The position numbers and the translations under genes are program-made. Below the pieces are notes generated by a model. The model was not told where the DNA came from, ran no database searches, and saw nothing but the letters and a program-made list of their open reading frames with translations. Shown here piece by piece: positions 43,993 to 53,627 of a DNA stretch of 64,000 bases (position 1 is the stretch's first letter; the number at the start of each line of letters is the position of its first letter). Origin of the DNA: Falsiruegeria litorea R37 (GTDB lineage Bacteria > Pseudomonadota > Alphaproteobacteria > Rhodobacterales > Rhodobacteraceae); assembly GCF_900172225.1 (NCBI RefSeq), contig NZ_FWFO01000003.1, positions 62,001 through 126,000 on the forward strand. The letters run 5' to 3'.

Positions 43993-44085
43993 GAACTCCT
44001 CCTCCAAAGTCCTGATCATGAATACTGATTGGTAAGAATTGTCACTTAACCTACGGCCACGACAAACGCCACCTGAGGAACCGTC

Positions 44086-44427
44086 ATGAGCCTGACAAGC
44101 ACCGTAACCGATCACGCGCGGATCATCACAGTGAACGCTGATCGCATCGACGCCGCCATGGCCATCCAGTTCAAAGAGGATATGCGCTCTGAAACCGAGG
44201 GCGGGCCAGACCGGGTCATCCTGGATCTGTCCACCGTCAAATTCATCGATTCCAGTGGCCTGGGAGCCATCGTCGCTTCGATGAAGCAGTTGGACGCAAA
44301 TCGCAGTCTGGATCTGGCCGGTCTGACACCCGTGGTCGACAAAGTCTTTCGCTTGACCCGTATGGATACCGTGTTCAACCTGTTTCCGTCTTTGGACGAT
44401 GCCCTGGCAGCCACCGCAAACCACTAA
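44086..44427 (+). CDS. STAS-domain anti-anti-sigma factor-like protein
   Basis: The 113-residue protein is a single STAS domain, with VILDLSTVKFIDSSGLGAIVAS holding the phosphorylatable Ser56 (SpoIIAA/RsbV type). It is followed after 24 bp by an ATPase of the anti-sigma (RsbW/SpoIIAB) type, so the two form a partner-switch module. No sigma factor, phosphatase or sensor gene is adjacent, so the target is not in view. Confidence 0.88.
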   Translation: MSLTSTVTDHARIITVNADRIDAAMAIQFKEDMRSETEGGPDRVILDLSTVKFIDSSGLGAIVASMKQLDANRSLDLAGLTPVVDKVFRLTRMDTVFNLFPSLDDALAATANH

Positions 44428-44451
44428 TTGAACCGGATCGGAGGCGGCACC

Positions 44452-44892
44452 GTGACCGAGACTGCGAAGCGAGGCAAATTCGCCTTATCCTTTCGCGCCA
44501 CAGAATTAGAGGCGCGCAGCGGGATTTGTGCCGTTGCACAGGAATTGCGACTTCAAGGGGTGTCAGAAGACACCGCCGGAGACATCGAAATTGCGCTGGC
44601 CGAAGCAATCAACAACATCGTTGAGCATGCCTATTCGGGGATAGAATCCGGCAACATACGGGTGATCTGCTCGTTTCAACAGAGCCGCTTGGACATCCGG
44701 GTTTCCGACAAAGGCGTTCCCCTACCCGCTGGCGAACTTCCCGAAGGCGCCCCCGCAGTGATTACCGATGACAGACAGGACCTACCCGAAGGGGGATTCG
44801 GCTGGTTCCTGATCCGACAACTGACCAGCGACATCCGCTATGACCGGATCAATGGGCACAATCGCCTATCGATGAGGTTTGACCTGGCCTGA
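44452..44892 (+). CDS. Anti-sigma factor-like ATP-binding protein (HATPase, RsbW type)
   Basis: The 146-residue GHKL protein has the N box ALAEAINNIVEHAYSG (about 48-63), G1 DKGVPLPAGEL, and G2 EGGFGWFLIRQL. It lacks a histidine kinase dimerisation domain, so it would phosphorylate the STAS partner and bind a sigma factor. GTG 44452 is chosen because GGAGG is 8 bases upstream. A long inverted repeat follows the gene. Confidence 0.87.
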   Translation: MTETAKRGKFALSFRATELEARSGICAVAQELRLQGVSEDTAGDIEIALAEAINNIVEHAYSGIESGNIRVICSFQQSRLDIRVSDKGVPLPAGELPEGAPAVITDDRQDLPEGGFGWFLIRQLTSDIRYDRINGHNRLSMRFDLA

Positions 44893-44957
44893 AGGCCCAC
44901 TGCCACAATAAGGCCTCAATCGCTCCGCACTCGCGCCTCAAACCCGCAGCATAACCT

Positions 44958-45036
44958 AAGTGTAGCTGCAAATTGGCTTCCCTCGGTGTTGCGCGTAACA
45001 GCCCCCACCCAGTGCGCGACACCGAGGACTACACTT
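44958..45036. repeat. 79-bp nested inverted repeat
   Basis: Outer arms aagtgtag (44958-44965) and ctacactt (45029-45036) enclose inner arms of 15 bp (44981-44995 with 45013-45027, two wobble pairs). The structure sits between the anti-sigma and gamma-glutamyltransferase genes. No T-run follows, so it is not a standard terminator on either strand. Confidence 0.7.
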
Positions 45037-45112
45037 CCAGAAAAACGTCAGCGCAATTGACCTTCGCCGCGTGCGACTTAATGTCGTGAGCAAGAGAAGG
45101 GAGATCCAATTC

Positions 45113-46690
45113 ATGCGTGATTTTCATCTGCCGGGCCGGTCCGAGGTTCTGGCGACCAATGGGATGTGCGCCACATCGCACCCTTTGGGGGCACAAGTCG
45201 CTGTCGACATTCTCAAGCAAGGCGGCAATGCCATGGATGCGGCGATTGCCGGTGCGATTGTCCTTGGGATTTGCGAGCCTCAAATGACCGGGATCGGGGG
45301 CGATTGCTTTGTGTTGTATTCTGACCCCAAGTCGGGTCAGGTCCACGCGCTGAACGGTTCAGGTCATGCCCCTGCCGCGGCCTCGGCCGACAAGCTGCGC
45401 ATCGACGGTCACACCAAGATCCCGCTGACCAGCCCGGATGCCGTAACGATCCCTCGCGCGATTGATGCTTTTTGCCACCTGTCCAACAACGTCGGCCGAT
45501 TGGGTTTGGATGCGATTTTGCAGCCTGCGATCCACTATGCCGACAGTGGCGTTCCGGTTGCGGCGCGCGTGGCGTTCGATTGGGCCAATGACGCAGACAC
45601 GTTGCAAGGCAGCGCGCGTGACATCTATCTGTCCAACGGCGCAGCTTTCCAGAGAGGACAGATTTTCCGAGCACCCGGTCAAGCCGAGGTGCTGCGGCGG
45701 CTGGCCAAGTCGGGGCGCGATGCCTTCTACACCGGCGAGATTGCTGACGACATGGTCGCATCTCTTCGAGCGTTTGGCGGCGCTCACACGGCCGAAGACT
45801 TTGCCGCCCCTTGTGACCTGTCGGCCGCGCCGATCAGCGGCATCTACAAAGGCGTTGATCTGATCGAGCATCCGCCTAACGGCCAGGGCGCAACAGCGAT
45901 CCTGATGCTCAACATCCTCAAGCATTTCGACATCGCGGGCATGGATCCACTTGGCACAGAACGCGCCCATATCGAAGCTGAGGCCGCCAAACTGGCCTAT
46001 GATGCCCGCAACCGGTTCATTGCCGATCCGGATCACACTGCACGCCTGGATCATATGTTGTCGCCAGAGACTGCCCAGAAACTGGCCGCACTGATCGACC
46101 CCAAGCGCGCGATGAGCGCCCCGGCCGAGGTCAGCGAAGCGGTACACAAAGACACGATCTATATCACCGTTGTCGACCGTGATGGCATGGCGGTGTCACT
46201 GATCTATTCCATTTTCCATGGGTTTGGCTCGGGGATCGCTTCGGACAAATTCGGTATCCTGCTGCAGAACCGGGGCGCAGGGTTCACCCTGCAACCCGGC
46301 CACCCCAACGAACTTGGGGGCGGCAAACGGCCAATGCACACGATTATTCCGGGCATGCTGGCCGAAAACGGGCGCGTGACGATGCCCTTTGGCGTGATGG
46401 GCGGGGCCTATCAACCCAATGGGCACGCAAGGTTCCTGAGCAACCTGGTCGATTTCGACATGGACTTGCAGCAGGCACTGGATGCACCGCGCGCCTTTGC
46501 CGATGGCGCCGTGACCAAGGTGGAACGTGGATATAGCGATCAGGTTCGCCAAGAATTGACTGATATGGGCCACAAAGTTGCGATACCCGACACCGCGATT
46601 GGCGGCGCTCAGGCAATCCGCATCCGCAACGATGGCGTCCTGGAAGGCGCCAGCGATCCCCGCAAGGATGGGTGTGCTTTGGGCTATTGA
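45113..46690 (+). CDS. Gamma-glutamyltransferase family protein
   Basis: The 525-residue Ntn-hydrolase begins GMCATSHPLGAQVAVDILKQGGNAMDAAIAGAI. The autoprocessing Thr lies in HKDTIYITVVDRDG (about residue 346), followed by GSGIAS, GGGKRPMHTIIP and a GGAYQPNGHARFL segment. No signal peptide is evident, unlike classical periplasmic GGT. Such cytoplasmic members act on gamma-glutamyl or cephalosporin-acylase-like amides. The substrate is unknown. Confidence 0.87.
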   Translation: MRDFHLPGRSEVLATNGMCATSHPLGAQVAVDILKQGGNAMDAAIAGAIVLGICEPQMTGIGGDCFVLYSDPKSGQVHALNGSGHAPAAASADKLRIDGHTKIPLTSPDAVTIPRAIDAFCHLSNNVGRLGLDAILQPAIHYADSGVPVAARVAFDWANDADTLQGSARDIYLSNGAAFQRGQIFRAPGQAEVLRRLAKSGRDAFYTGEIADDMVASLRAFGGAHTAEDFAAPCDLSAAPISGIYKGVDLIEHPPNGQGATAILMLNILKHFDIAGMDPLGTERAHIEAEAAKLAYDARNRFIADPDHTARLDHMLSPETAQKLAALIDPKRAMSAPAEVSEAVHKDTIYITVVDRDGMAVSLIYSIFHGFGSGIASDKFGILLQNRGAGFTLQPGHPNELGGGKRPMHTIIPGMLAENGRVTMPFGVMGGAYQPNGHARFLSNLVDFDMDLQQALDAPRAFADGAVTKVERGYSDQVRQELTDMGHKVAIPDTAIGGAQAIRIRNDGVLEGASDPRKDGCALGY

Positions 46691-46702
46691 TCAGGTCCGT
46701 CA

Positions 46703-46718
46703 CGCCCGGTCTCGGGCG
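46703..46718. terminator. Weak hairpin between convergent genes
   Basis: cgcccg (46703-46708) pairs with cgggcg (46713-46718), loop GTCT. It lies between the gamma-glutamyltransferase stop and the hspQ stop. There is no T-run, so termination is doubtful. Confidence 0.3.
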
Positions 46719-46725
46719 GGACACC

Positions 46726-47052
46726 TCAGTTCAACTGAAAGTGAAGCGGGTACGCGCCGTCTTGAAACGGGCCGAACATGTCAGGAATGTCCGGATGATC
46801 CACCGGCTCGCCGGAATAATCCGCAACAAGGTTCTGTTCAGACACGTATGCAACGTAATAGCTTTGGTCGTTTTCAGCCAAAAGGTGATAAAACGGTTGA
46901 TCCTTCAGAGGTCGACTGTCTTCGGGAATCGCCTGATACCATTCCTCGGTATTGGCGAATTCCGGATCGACATCAAAAATCACTCCGCGAAACGGATGAC
47001 GCTTGTGGCGAACCACTTGGCCCAAATGATATTTTGCGCGCGTTTTTAGCAT
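46726..47052 (-). CDS. hspQ: Heat shock protein HspQ
   Basis: The 108-residue protein matches HspQ/YccV: YHLGQVVRHKRHPFRGVIFDVDPEF, then EEWYQAIPEDSRPLKDQPFYHLLAEND and YVAYVSEQNLV...PVDHPDI. In E. coli HspQ binds hemimethylated DNA and is a specificity factor for Lon protease. No convincing heat-shock promoter was seen upstream. Confidence 0.93.
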   Translation of the reverse strand: MLKTRAKYHLGQVVRHKRHPFRGVIFDVDPEFANTEEWYQAIPEDSRPLKDQPFYHLLAENDQSYYVAYVSEQNLVADYSGEPVDHPDIPDMFGPFQDGAYPLHFQLN

Positions 47053-47137
47053 TGCAGTTTCAGCCCCCGTGTCCTGTTACTACCCTTAACGCGACACATT
47101 TGTCCAACAATTGTACCGAAATTTAGGGAAACAGTCT

Positions 47138-48019
47138 GTGAACCTTGCCTTGACAGTCCTGGAAATTGTGGCCCCGGTTTTTATGCTGGCCGCAGTTGGT
47201 TTTACTTGGGTGAAACTGGGATTCGAGTATCGAATTCAGTTCATCACACGCTTTGCCATGACACTGGCTGTGCCCAGCCTGATCTTTGTGGCGTTGATGC
47301 AGACCAAGATTTCGGGCGATGATCTTGGCGTATTCACCATCGCCACGGTCGCCGGGAACCTGGTGCTGTCTGTTGTGTTTTGGGTCTTTGTCAAAGTCAC
47401 GGGGCTGAACCAACGCACGTATCTATCCCCCTTGGTGTTCGGCAATACCGGTAACCTTGGTCTTCCGTTGTGCATCTTTGCCTTCGGCGACGCGGGGCTT
47501 GGGTATGCTGTCATCTTTTTGTCTGTGACCGCGCTCTGGTCGTTCACCTACGGCATATATCTGGTGGCGGGCCAAGGTTCATTCGGCAAGGTCGTGCGCG
47601 AACCGATGGTCTGGGCGACGATCCTGGGCGCCCTGTTCCTGTGGCAGGGGTGGGAGACGCCAACATTCCTGACCAACGGCCTGAGCCTGATGGGACAGAT
47701 GGCGGTTCCGATGATGCTGATCACTCTGGGTGTTGCTGTGGCACGTCTGACACCGGGCAACATCGGCCCGGCAATCGTCCTGTCTGCAGTCAAGCTTGCC
47801 GTCTGCGTCGCCTTGGGTTGGGCCGTGGCCGAGTACTTTGAGCTGGGCAAAATCGCAGCAGGCGTTCTGATTGTGCAATTTGCCACGCCAGTGGCCGTCA
47901 CATCGTACCTGCTGGCGGAACGGTTCGGGGCCGATTCCAACGCAGTTGCGGGAATGACGGTTGCCTCGACCGTCTTGTCGATCTTGGCGATGCCAATTGT
48001 TTTGGCATTTGTGCTCTGA
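47138..48019 (+). CDS. AEC-family transporter (auxin efflux carrier type)
   Basis: The 293-residue protein has ten predicted membrane helices in two halves: VLEIVAPVFMLAAVGFTWVK, FGNTGNLGLPLCIFAFGDAGLGYAVIF, a short loop, MGQMAVPMMLITLGVAVA and QFATPVAVTSYLLAERF. AEC members carry malate, malonate or other organic acids. GTG 47138 is preferred over an upstream TTG because it has AGGGA at about 10 bases and a normal N-terminus. Confidence 0.87.
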   Translation: MNLALTVLEIVAPVFMLAAVGFTWVKLGFEYRIQFITRFAMTLAVPSLIFVALMQTKISGDDLGVFTIATVAGNLVLSVVFWVFVKVTGLNQRTYLSPLVFGNTGNLGLPLCIFAFGDAGLGYAVIFLSVTALWSFTYGIYLVAGQGSFGKVVREPMVWATILGALFLWQGWETPTFLTNGLSLMGQMAVPMMLITLGVAVARLTPGNIGPAIVLSAVKLAVCVALGWAVAEYFELGKIAAGVLIVQFATPVAVTSYLLAERFGADSNAVAGMTVASTVLSILAMPIVLAFVL

Positions 48020-48041
48020 CACGCGCAAACCCGGGAATGTG

Positions 48042-48061
48042 ATTTGCGCCCCTGCGCAAAT
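48042..48061. repeat. Perfect 8-bp hairpin after the AEC gene
   Basis: atttgcgc (48042-48049) pairs with gcgcaaat (48054-48061), loop CCCT. No T-run follows; it could still mark the transcript end or the 5' leader of the next gene. Confidence 0.4.
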
Positions 48062-48095
48062 GGGTTAATATCTGCCAAAAAAAGGCAAGAGGCAG

Positions 48096-48686
48096 ATGAG
48101 CAGATCTCTTTGCGTGTTGATGGTCGTGTTGCTGGTGGCAGCTTGCGGCGGCGGGTCAAAGTCCCCTCCGCGCAATCTGGACAATGCCTGCAGCATTGCC
48201 AAACAGCGCCCGGAATACATCAAGGCGTTCAAAAAGACAGAACGCAAATGGGGTGTGCCCGTGCACGTCCAGATGGCGACGATCTATCAGGAAAGCCGCT
48301 ATCGCTCTGATGCGCGGACACCGCACAAATACGTCTTGGGCGTGCTACCCATGGGCCGTCAAAGCAGCGCCTATGGCTATAGTCAGGCACTGGACGGGAC
48401 TTGGGAGCAGTACAAGAAAGAAACCCGCAGCCGCCGCGCGCGTCGCGACCGGATGAGCGATGCCTCTGACTTTATCGGTTGGTATATGGCCACCAGCAAC
48501 AGACGCAACGGCATCGCAATGACCGACACCCGAAACCAGTATCTGGCGTATCACGAAGGGCACACCGGATATGCGCGCGGAACCTATCGTAGCAAGTCCT
48601 GGCTGTTGCGGACGGCTGACAAGGTTGCTGCACGGGGCGAGATGTATCGCAAACAGCTGAACACCTGTGGACGCTTCAAATACTAA
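48096..48686 (+). CDS. Lytic-transglycosylase-like lipoprotein
   Basis: The 196-residue protein has a lipobox VAAC (Cys17) and a lysozyme-like fold: WGVPVHVQMATIYQESRYRSDA, where the Glu of QES is the likely catalytic residue, then GYSQALDGTWEQYK and YLAYHEGHTGYARGTY. It would cleave or remodel peptidoglycan from the outer-membrane side. It resembles the SLT domain group found as small lipoproteins in alphaproteobacteria. Confidence 0.85.
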   Translation: MSRSLCVLMVVLLVAACGGGSKSPPRNLDNACSIAKQRPEYIKAFKKTERKWGVPVHVQMATIYQESRYRSDARTPHKYVLGVLPMGRQSSAYGYSQALDGTWEQYKKETRSRRARRDRMSDASDFIGWYMATSNRRNGIAMTDTRNQYLAYHEGHTGYARGTYRSKSWLLRTADKVAARGEMYRKQLNTCGRFKY

Positions 48687-48740
48687 GGCTGGTGCTGCGC
48701 CCCTGCGATCCAAAATGTGATCTCAGGGGAGCCACGAACT

Positions 48741-49337
48741 TTAGCGATTCGAAGAAACGCCAGGTTCTCCGTTGATGAAAAGATTCTGGTTCAGGCTATT
48801 GCCTTTGGTCAGGGGCCCCAGAATGACTGTGGTGCGTGACCCCGCGCCATCGTGCACGACCCACTTTCGCAGTTCGACAGGATCACCAGTGAACAACAGG
48901 TCAATCCGCCCATAGTCGGGGTTTTTCGGGTCCTGAGCCGTCACGATGGTCGATGTGCCGTCAAAGTCGTGACCAACCACCATCCCAGCCCGCGCCAGAT
49001 CAACGTTGCGCGCCAGAATGATCGACAGCGGCGTTTTGCTGAGCGGATATTGCTCGGGGGGTTGGTTCGACTTCGGGTCATGGATGATCACAGTACCGCC
49101 CTTGGCCAGTACCACGGCGCTGTCAGGCGGATCATATTCGAACCGCATCCGACCAGGGCGCTGCAACCACAATTTACCGGTGGACAGCGACCCATCATCG
49201 TTGATCTGGGTCATGGTGGTCTGAACGGTTTTCAGACCGTTCAGATAGGTCGAAATTTCTGACAGGGGCAGCTTTTCAGCGGCCCATGCAGCAGGCGCGG
49301 CAAGCGTAACCGCAATGGCAAAAGCGAACTGTTTCAT
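48741..49337 (-). CDS. lolA: Outer-membrane lipoprotein carrier protein LolA
   Basis: LolA carries lipoproteins across the periplasm from LolCDE to the outer membrane. The 198-residue protein has a signal peptide (cut at AWAAE) and the LolA fold: YLNGLKTVQTTMTQINDDGSLSTGKLWLQRPGRMRFEYDPP, DPKSNQPPEQYPLSKTPLSIIL. It lies 42 bp after ftsK and is probably co-transcribed with it, as in other Rhodobacteraceae. Confidence 0.95.
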   Translation of the reverse strand: MKQFAFAIAVTLAAPAAWAAEKLPLSEISTYLNGLKTVQTTMTQINDDGSLSTGKLWLQRPGRMRFEYDPPDSAVVLAKGGTVIIHDPKSNQPPEQYPLSKTPLSIILARNVDLARAGMVVGHDFDGTSTIVTAQDPKNPDYGRIDLLFTGDPVELRKWVVHDGAGSRTTVILGPLTKGNSLNQNLFINGEPGVSSNR

Positions 49338-49379
49338 GATCCCTAGATAAGCACCCCAGACCGGAATAAAAGCCCGAAC

Positions 49380-52322
49380 TTACTGTTGTTCAGGCACCAG
49401 GATTTCGCGTTTACCCACGTGGTTTGCAGGAGAGACCAACCCTTCTTCTTCCATCTGCTCAACCAGGCGCGCGGCCTTGTTGTAGCCGATCGCCAGCTTG
49501 CGCTGGATGTATGAGGTCGAGCATTTGCGATCCTTGATCACGATGGCCACTGCAGAGTCATATAGAGCGTCCTCACCATTGGTGTTACCGCCGGTGTTTA
49601 GCCCCAGGACCGCATCAATGTTGTCTGCCTTGTCATCATCCGGGCCATCGACCACGCCGCTCATGTATGCAGGTGGGCCAAACGCCTTAAGGTGATTGAC
49701 GATCTCTTCGACCTCTTCATCGGAAACGAACGGGCCGTGGCAACGGGTGATCTTGGCACCACCCGCCATATACAGCATGTCGCCCATGCCCAAAAGCTGC
49801 TCGGCGCCCATCTCACCTAGAATGGTTCGGCTGTCGATCTTAGAGGTTACCTGAAACGATATCCGGGTCGGGAAGTTCGCTTTGATTGTACCGGTGATGA
49901 CGTCCACCGATGGGCGCTGAGTCGCCATGATAAGGTGAATACCTGATGCCCGTGCCATCTGTGCCAGACGCTGGATGCAGGCCTCGATCTCTTTGCCTGC
50001 AACCATCATCAGATCGGCCATCTCGTCGACGATCACAACGATGTATGGCAGCACCTTGGGTTCGAACTCTTCCGTTTCGAACACGGGTTCGCCAGTGTCG
50101 TCGTCAAAGCCGGTTTGCACCGTGCGGCTGAACATCTCGCCTTTGGCCAGCGCTTCTCGCACGCGGCCGTTGTATCCTTCGATGTTGCGGACACCCATCT
50201 TGGACATCTTGCGATAGCGATCTTCCATCTCGCCCACCGTCCATTTCAGCGCGACAACGGCCTTTTTGGGGTCGGTCACAACAGGGGACAGCAGGTGCGG
50301 GATGCCGTCATAGACGGACAGTTCCAACATCTTGGGGTCGATCATGATCAAGCGGCATTCATCCGGCGTCAACTTGTAAAGCAGCGACAGGATCATCGTG
50401 TTGATCGCCACCGACTTACCGGAACCGGTGGTACCCGCGATCAGCAGGTGAGGCATCTTGGCCAGGTTGGCGACGACGGAATCGCCACCGATATTCTTGC
50501 CCAGAGCCAGCGGCAGGCTCATGGTGCTATCACCGAAATCGCGGCTGGCGAGGATCTCGCGCAGGACCACCTTTTCGCGATTCTCGTTCGGCAGTTCGAT
50601 GCCAATGACCGAGCGACCAGGAACGGTCGAAACACGCGCTGACAAGGCCGACATCGAACGAGCAATATCATCGGCCAGGCCGATCACGCGGCTGGCTTTC
50701 AGGCCCGGTGCAGGCTCCAGCTCGTACATGGTGACAACCGGGCCAGGGCGGACGCTAACGATCTCGCCCTTGACGCCATAATCATCCAGCACGTTTTCCA
50801 ACATGCGCGCGTTTTCTTCGAGCGCCTCGTCACTCAGATGGTGACGCTGAATTGTGGTCGGGTTTTCCAATAGGCTCAGTGGCGGCAATTCAAACTGCGT
50901 CGCAACCTCCTCGAACGCCAAAGTCGGCTGGGCTTCAGCCTGCGCACGCCGAGACGGTTGCGGAGCCTTGCGCACGGGTTGTTCGACAACCGCCTTGCGC
51001 GGATGCGCCACTGGGATGGGCGCAGCAAGAGGTGCAGGCTGCGGGGCAAGAGCCGGTTCCGGCATAGGCGCGGGTTCGGCTTCTGCCATGTCATCCATCG
51101 GCACATAATCTGCCGGGGCGTCCTGTGGCGCCACCTCTTCGACATAAACCGGTCGAGGTTGCACAGGCTGCGCAGGTACTTGCGGCTCCACGGGTTGCGC
51201 AGCAGTCAACGGCGGCTCGGCTGGGAAATCGCCACCTGCTGTGGGGTCCAGAACCAGCGGGTCTGGACCGCGTCCCCGGCCCTTGGTCAGCGGGCGCGCA
51301 GGGTCCGGCTGCGGTTGAACAACGCCTGCGGCTTCTTTGCGGTTGCGCACGACCTGGGCAATCTTGGATTTGATCCGGTCATCCCCCGGCATGGCCTGTT
51401 CACCTGCAACGGGCTGCGGCTCGACCAACTCGGGTTCAGGCATCGGCTCGGGACGACGGATCAGGCTGGGCATCCGCGACAGAAGACCAGCTTTGGGTTC
51501 TGCCACTGGTGCCGGCTCGGGTTCGACGAAAGGTTCCTGCTCGATCACGGCGTCGGCCTCAGCCGTTTGCGCGGCCAAAGCGGCCTGTTCTGCGGCGGCG
51601 CGCGCGGCTTCTTTGCGTTCAGCGCGCAGCGCCTGACGCTCGCGGGCGGCATGGACGGTGGCCGAAGCCCCCTGACCCAGAAGCGTCATCACGGCGCCAT
51701 AGGCCATGATGATTCCGATCACAAAACGACGCAGACCAAACCGGACCTCGTCGCGGCTGAAGCCCAGAACAAAAACACCCAAGGATACCATCGCGATTGC
51801 AGCCAGGATCGACACGATCTTGACCAGGAAATGCAGCCCCACGGGCAACAACAGCAGGAACACACTCAGGAAGAAGTCCCCGCCTGCTCCGCCAAGGCTG
51901 TATTGATGCGACGCCAGCCATTCATCGCTTGGCGTCAACGACGCGGCGTAGATCGCGATGGTCACCAGCCAGAATGGCGACAGCACCAACGGCCAAAAGA
52001 ATCGATCCTCGCCCCGGTGCAAGGCCAGACGCAGGCCCCATGCAATGGTGAAAACCGGGATCCCCCAGCTAGCCATGCCCATGATCAGCATCAGAACACC
52101 AGCAATCCAGGCGCCCATACGCCCCATCCAGTTCTGGATCGGCGCATCAGTGGACACCATCCAATTCGGGTCTTCGGGCGTATACGAGCCCAGCATGGCG
52201 GCAAAGGCCAATCCAACCAGAACCAGAACGATCCCTGCCAGCTCTTTGCCGCGCCTTTCAATGGCCGCCTGCATGTTGCTGTCCAACAACGGATCGCGAC
52301 CGCGTGCGTTATATGATGCCAT
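49380..52322 (-). CDS. ftsK: DNA translocase FtsK
   Basis: FtsK pumps DNA and coordinates chromosome dimer resolution with division. The 980-residue protein has four to five N-terminal membrane helices (about 28-215), a Pro/Ala/Glu-rich linker (about 230-490) and the motor domain with Walker A GTTGSGKS near residue 630. Walker B is [12 protein letters not shown]. The C-terminal gamma domain ([26 protein letters not shown]) reads KOPS sites. Length is normal for alphaproteobacteria. Confidence 0.97.
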   Translation of the reverse strand: MASYNARGRDPLLDSNMQAAIERRGKELAGIVLVLVGLAFAAMLGSYTPEDPNWMVSTDAPIQNWMGRMGAWIAGVLMLIMGMASWGIPVFTIAWGLRLALHRGEDRFFWPLVLSPFWLVTIAIYAASLTPSDEWLASHQYSLGGAGGDFFLSVFLLLLPVGLHFLVKIVSILAAIAMVSLGVFVLGFSRDEVRFGLRRFVIGIIMAYGAVMTLLGQGASATVHAARERQALRAERKEAARAAAEQAALAAQTAEADAVIEQEPFVEPEPAPVAEPKAGLLSRMPSLIRRPEPMPEPELVEPQPVAGEQAMPGDDRIKSKIAQVVRNRKEAAGVVQPQPDPARPLTKGRGRGPDPLVLDPTAGGDFPAEPPLTAAQPVEPQVPAQPVQPRPVYVEEVAPQDAPADYVPMDDMAEAEPAPMPEPALAPQPAPLAAPIPVAHPRKAVVEQPVRKAPQPSRRAQAEAQPTLAFEEVATQFELPPLSLLENPTTIQRHHLSDEALEENARMLENVLDDYGVKGEIVSVRPGPVVTMYELEPAPGLKASRVIGLADDIARSMSALSARVSTVPGRSVIGIELPNENREKVVLREILASRDFGDSTMSLPLALGKNIGGDSVVANLAKMPHLLIAGTTGSGKSVAINTMILSLLYKLTPDECRLIMIDPKMLELSVYDGIPHLLSPVVTDPKKAVVALKWTVGEMEDRYRKMSKMGVRNIEGYNGRVREALAKGEMFSRTVQTGFDDDTGEPVFETEEFEPKVLPYIVVIVDEMADLMMVAGKEIEACIQRLAQMARASGIHLIMATQRPSVDVITGTIKANFPTRISFQVTSKIDSRTILGEMGAEQLLGMGDMLYMAGGAKITRCHGPFVSDEEVEEIVNHLKAFGPPAYMSGVVDGPDDDKADNIDAVLGLNTGGNTNGEDALYDSAVAIVIKDRKCSTSYIQRKLAIGYNKAARLVEQMEEEGLVSPANHVGKREILVPEQQ

Positions 52323-52337
52323 GCCTACCCTCGAACC

Positions 52338-53519
52338 TCATCCGTAAATGCAGTCGCGAAGTGTTTCCAACCCGCGCTGCAATTCTGTTTTTGGGGCCAC
52401 CATAGCGACCCGAATATATGCCTCGCCCGGGTTCTGCCCCGGTTCGCCCTGTGCCAGATAGGCCCCGGGCAGCACCCGCACGCCTGTCTGTTGCCACAGC
52501 TTCAACGCTGTCTGCTCGCCATCATCCACGGGCAACCACAGGAAGAAGCCTGCTTCGGGCGACTGATACCCCTGCACACCACCCATGACCTGATCGGCAA
52601 TCGCGTATTTCTCTTGGTAGAGACGGCGGTTTTCCACGACGTGCGCCTCGTCCGCCCAGACCCGCGCTGCTGCCATTTGCAACGGCATCGGCAGAGGAGC
52701 ACCCGAATAGGCGCGCAGCTGCTTGACCCGTGCAATTGTCTCGGGCCCGCCTGCGATCAGGCCCGATCGCAATCCGGCCAGATTCGATCGTTTCGACAGA
52801 GAGTTGAACAGCGTGATCCGTTCAGGATCCGTGCCAAGGTCCTGCGCAACGGTCAGAACGCCAACCGGGGCTTCGCCTTTGTAGATCTCGGAATAGCACT
52901 CGTCCGCAAAGATGCGGAAATCAAACCGTTCGGCCAGGCGGATCAGCTCGGCCCAATAATCGCGACTTGCTACCGCGCCCTGCGGGTTGGCCGGCGAACA
53001 GATGTAAGCCGCAGTGGTGCGGTTAAGCACGTCGTCAGACAAGCCTGCGTAGTCAGGCAGATGACCGGTTGCCGCTGTCGCAGGTACAAAAACCGGCTCG
53101 GCCGCAACGGAAAGCGCTGCCACCATATAGACCTGATAGAACGGGTTTGGGCACAGGATGACCGGCTTTTGGCCATTCTTGGTTTCCGGGCACAGCGCCA
53201 TGGCGGCGTTGTAAAGCCCCTCGCGCGTGCCGTTCAGCGCCATCACCTGGCTGTCCGCGTCCATCTGCACGCCATATCGACGCCCGATCCAATCCGCGAT
53301 TGCACCACGCAACTCAGGCATGCCGTTGTTGTCGGGATAGCCCCGGAACCCGGCCGCGTTTTCCATGATGACATCCGTCACCCACTGCGGAAAATCATGC
53401 TTGGGCTCCCCAATCGTCATATGCACGACATCGCCGCCTGGATCATGGTGATCGAGCAACGCGCGCAGACGCGGGAATGCATAAGCCGGAAGGTTCGAAA
53501 ACCGCTCGGGGAAATTCAT
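52338..53519 (-). CDS. Class I/II PLP aminotransferase
   Basis: The 393-residue fold-type I enzyme has MTIGEPKHDFP, the NGTREGLY motif, YICSPANPQGAVAS, FADECYSEIYKG and the PLP Lys in FNSLSKRSNLAGLRSG. YPDNNGMPELRGAIADW is typical of aspartate-family and N-succinyldiaminopimelate aminotransferases, so DapC is a candidate. It lies 15 bp before ftsK in one operon with amidase and lolA. Confidence 0.87.
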   Translation of the reverse strand: MNFPERFSNLPAYAFPRLRALLDHHDPGGDVVHMTIGEPKHDFPQWVTDVIMENAAGFRGYPDNNGMPELRGAIADWIGRRYGVQMDADSQVMALNGTREGLYNAAMALCPETKNGQKPVILCPNPFYQVYMVAALSVAAEPVFVPATAATGHLPDYAGLSDDVLNRTTAAYICSPANPQGAVASRDYWAELIRLAERFDFRIFADECYSEIYKGEAPVGVLTVAQDLGTDPERITLFNSLSKRSNLAGLRSGLIAGGPETIARVKQLRAYSGAPLPMPLQMAAARVWADEAHVVENRRLYQEKYAIADQVMGGVQGYQSPEAGFFLWLPVDDGEQTALKLWQQTGVRVLPGAYLAQGEPGQNPGEAYIRVAMVAPKTELQRGLETLRDCIYG

Positions 53520-53627
53520 CTCAACTGCCTCAATACCGGGATCATTCGCGCCCCGTTTGAGACCAAATTACAGATCGCACCCCACTTCGTCCAGACAAAG
53601 CATTGCCGTGATTGGCAATTGTGGCAT

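Noticed and set aside
47053-47137. A heat-shock (RpoH) promoter before hspQ
   Set aside because: No hexamer pair with acceptable spacing could be found on the minus strand.
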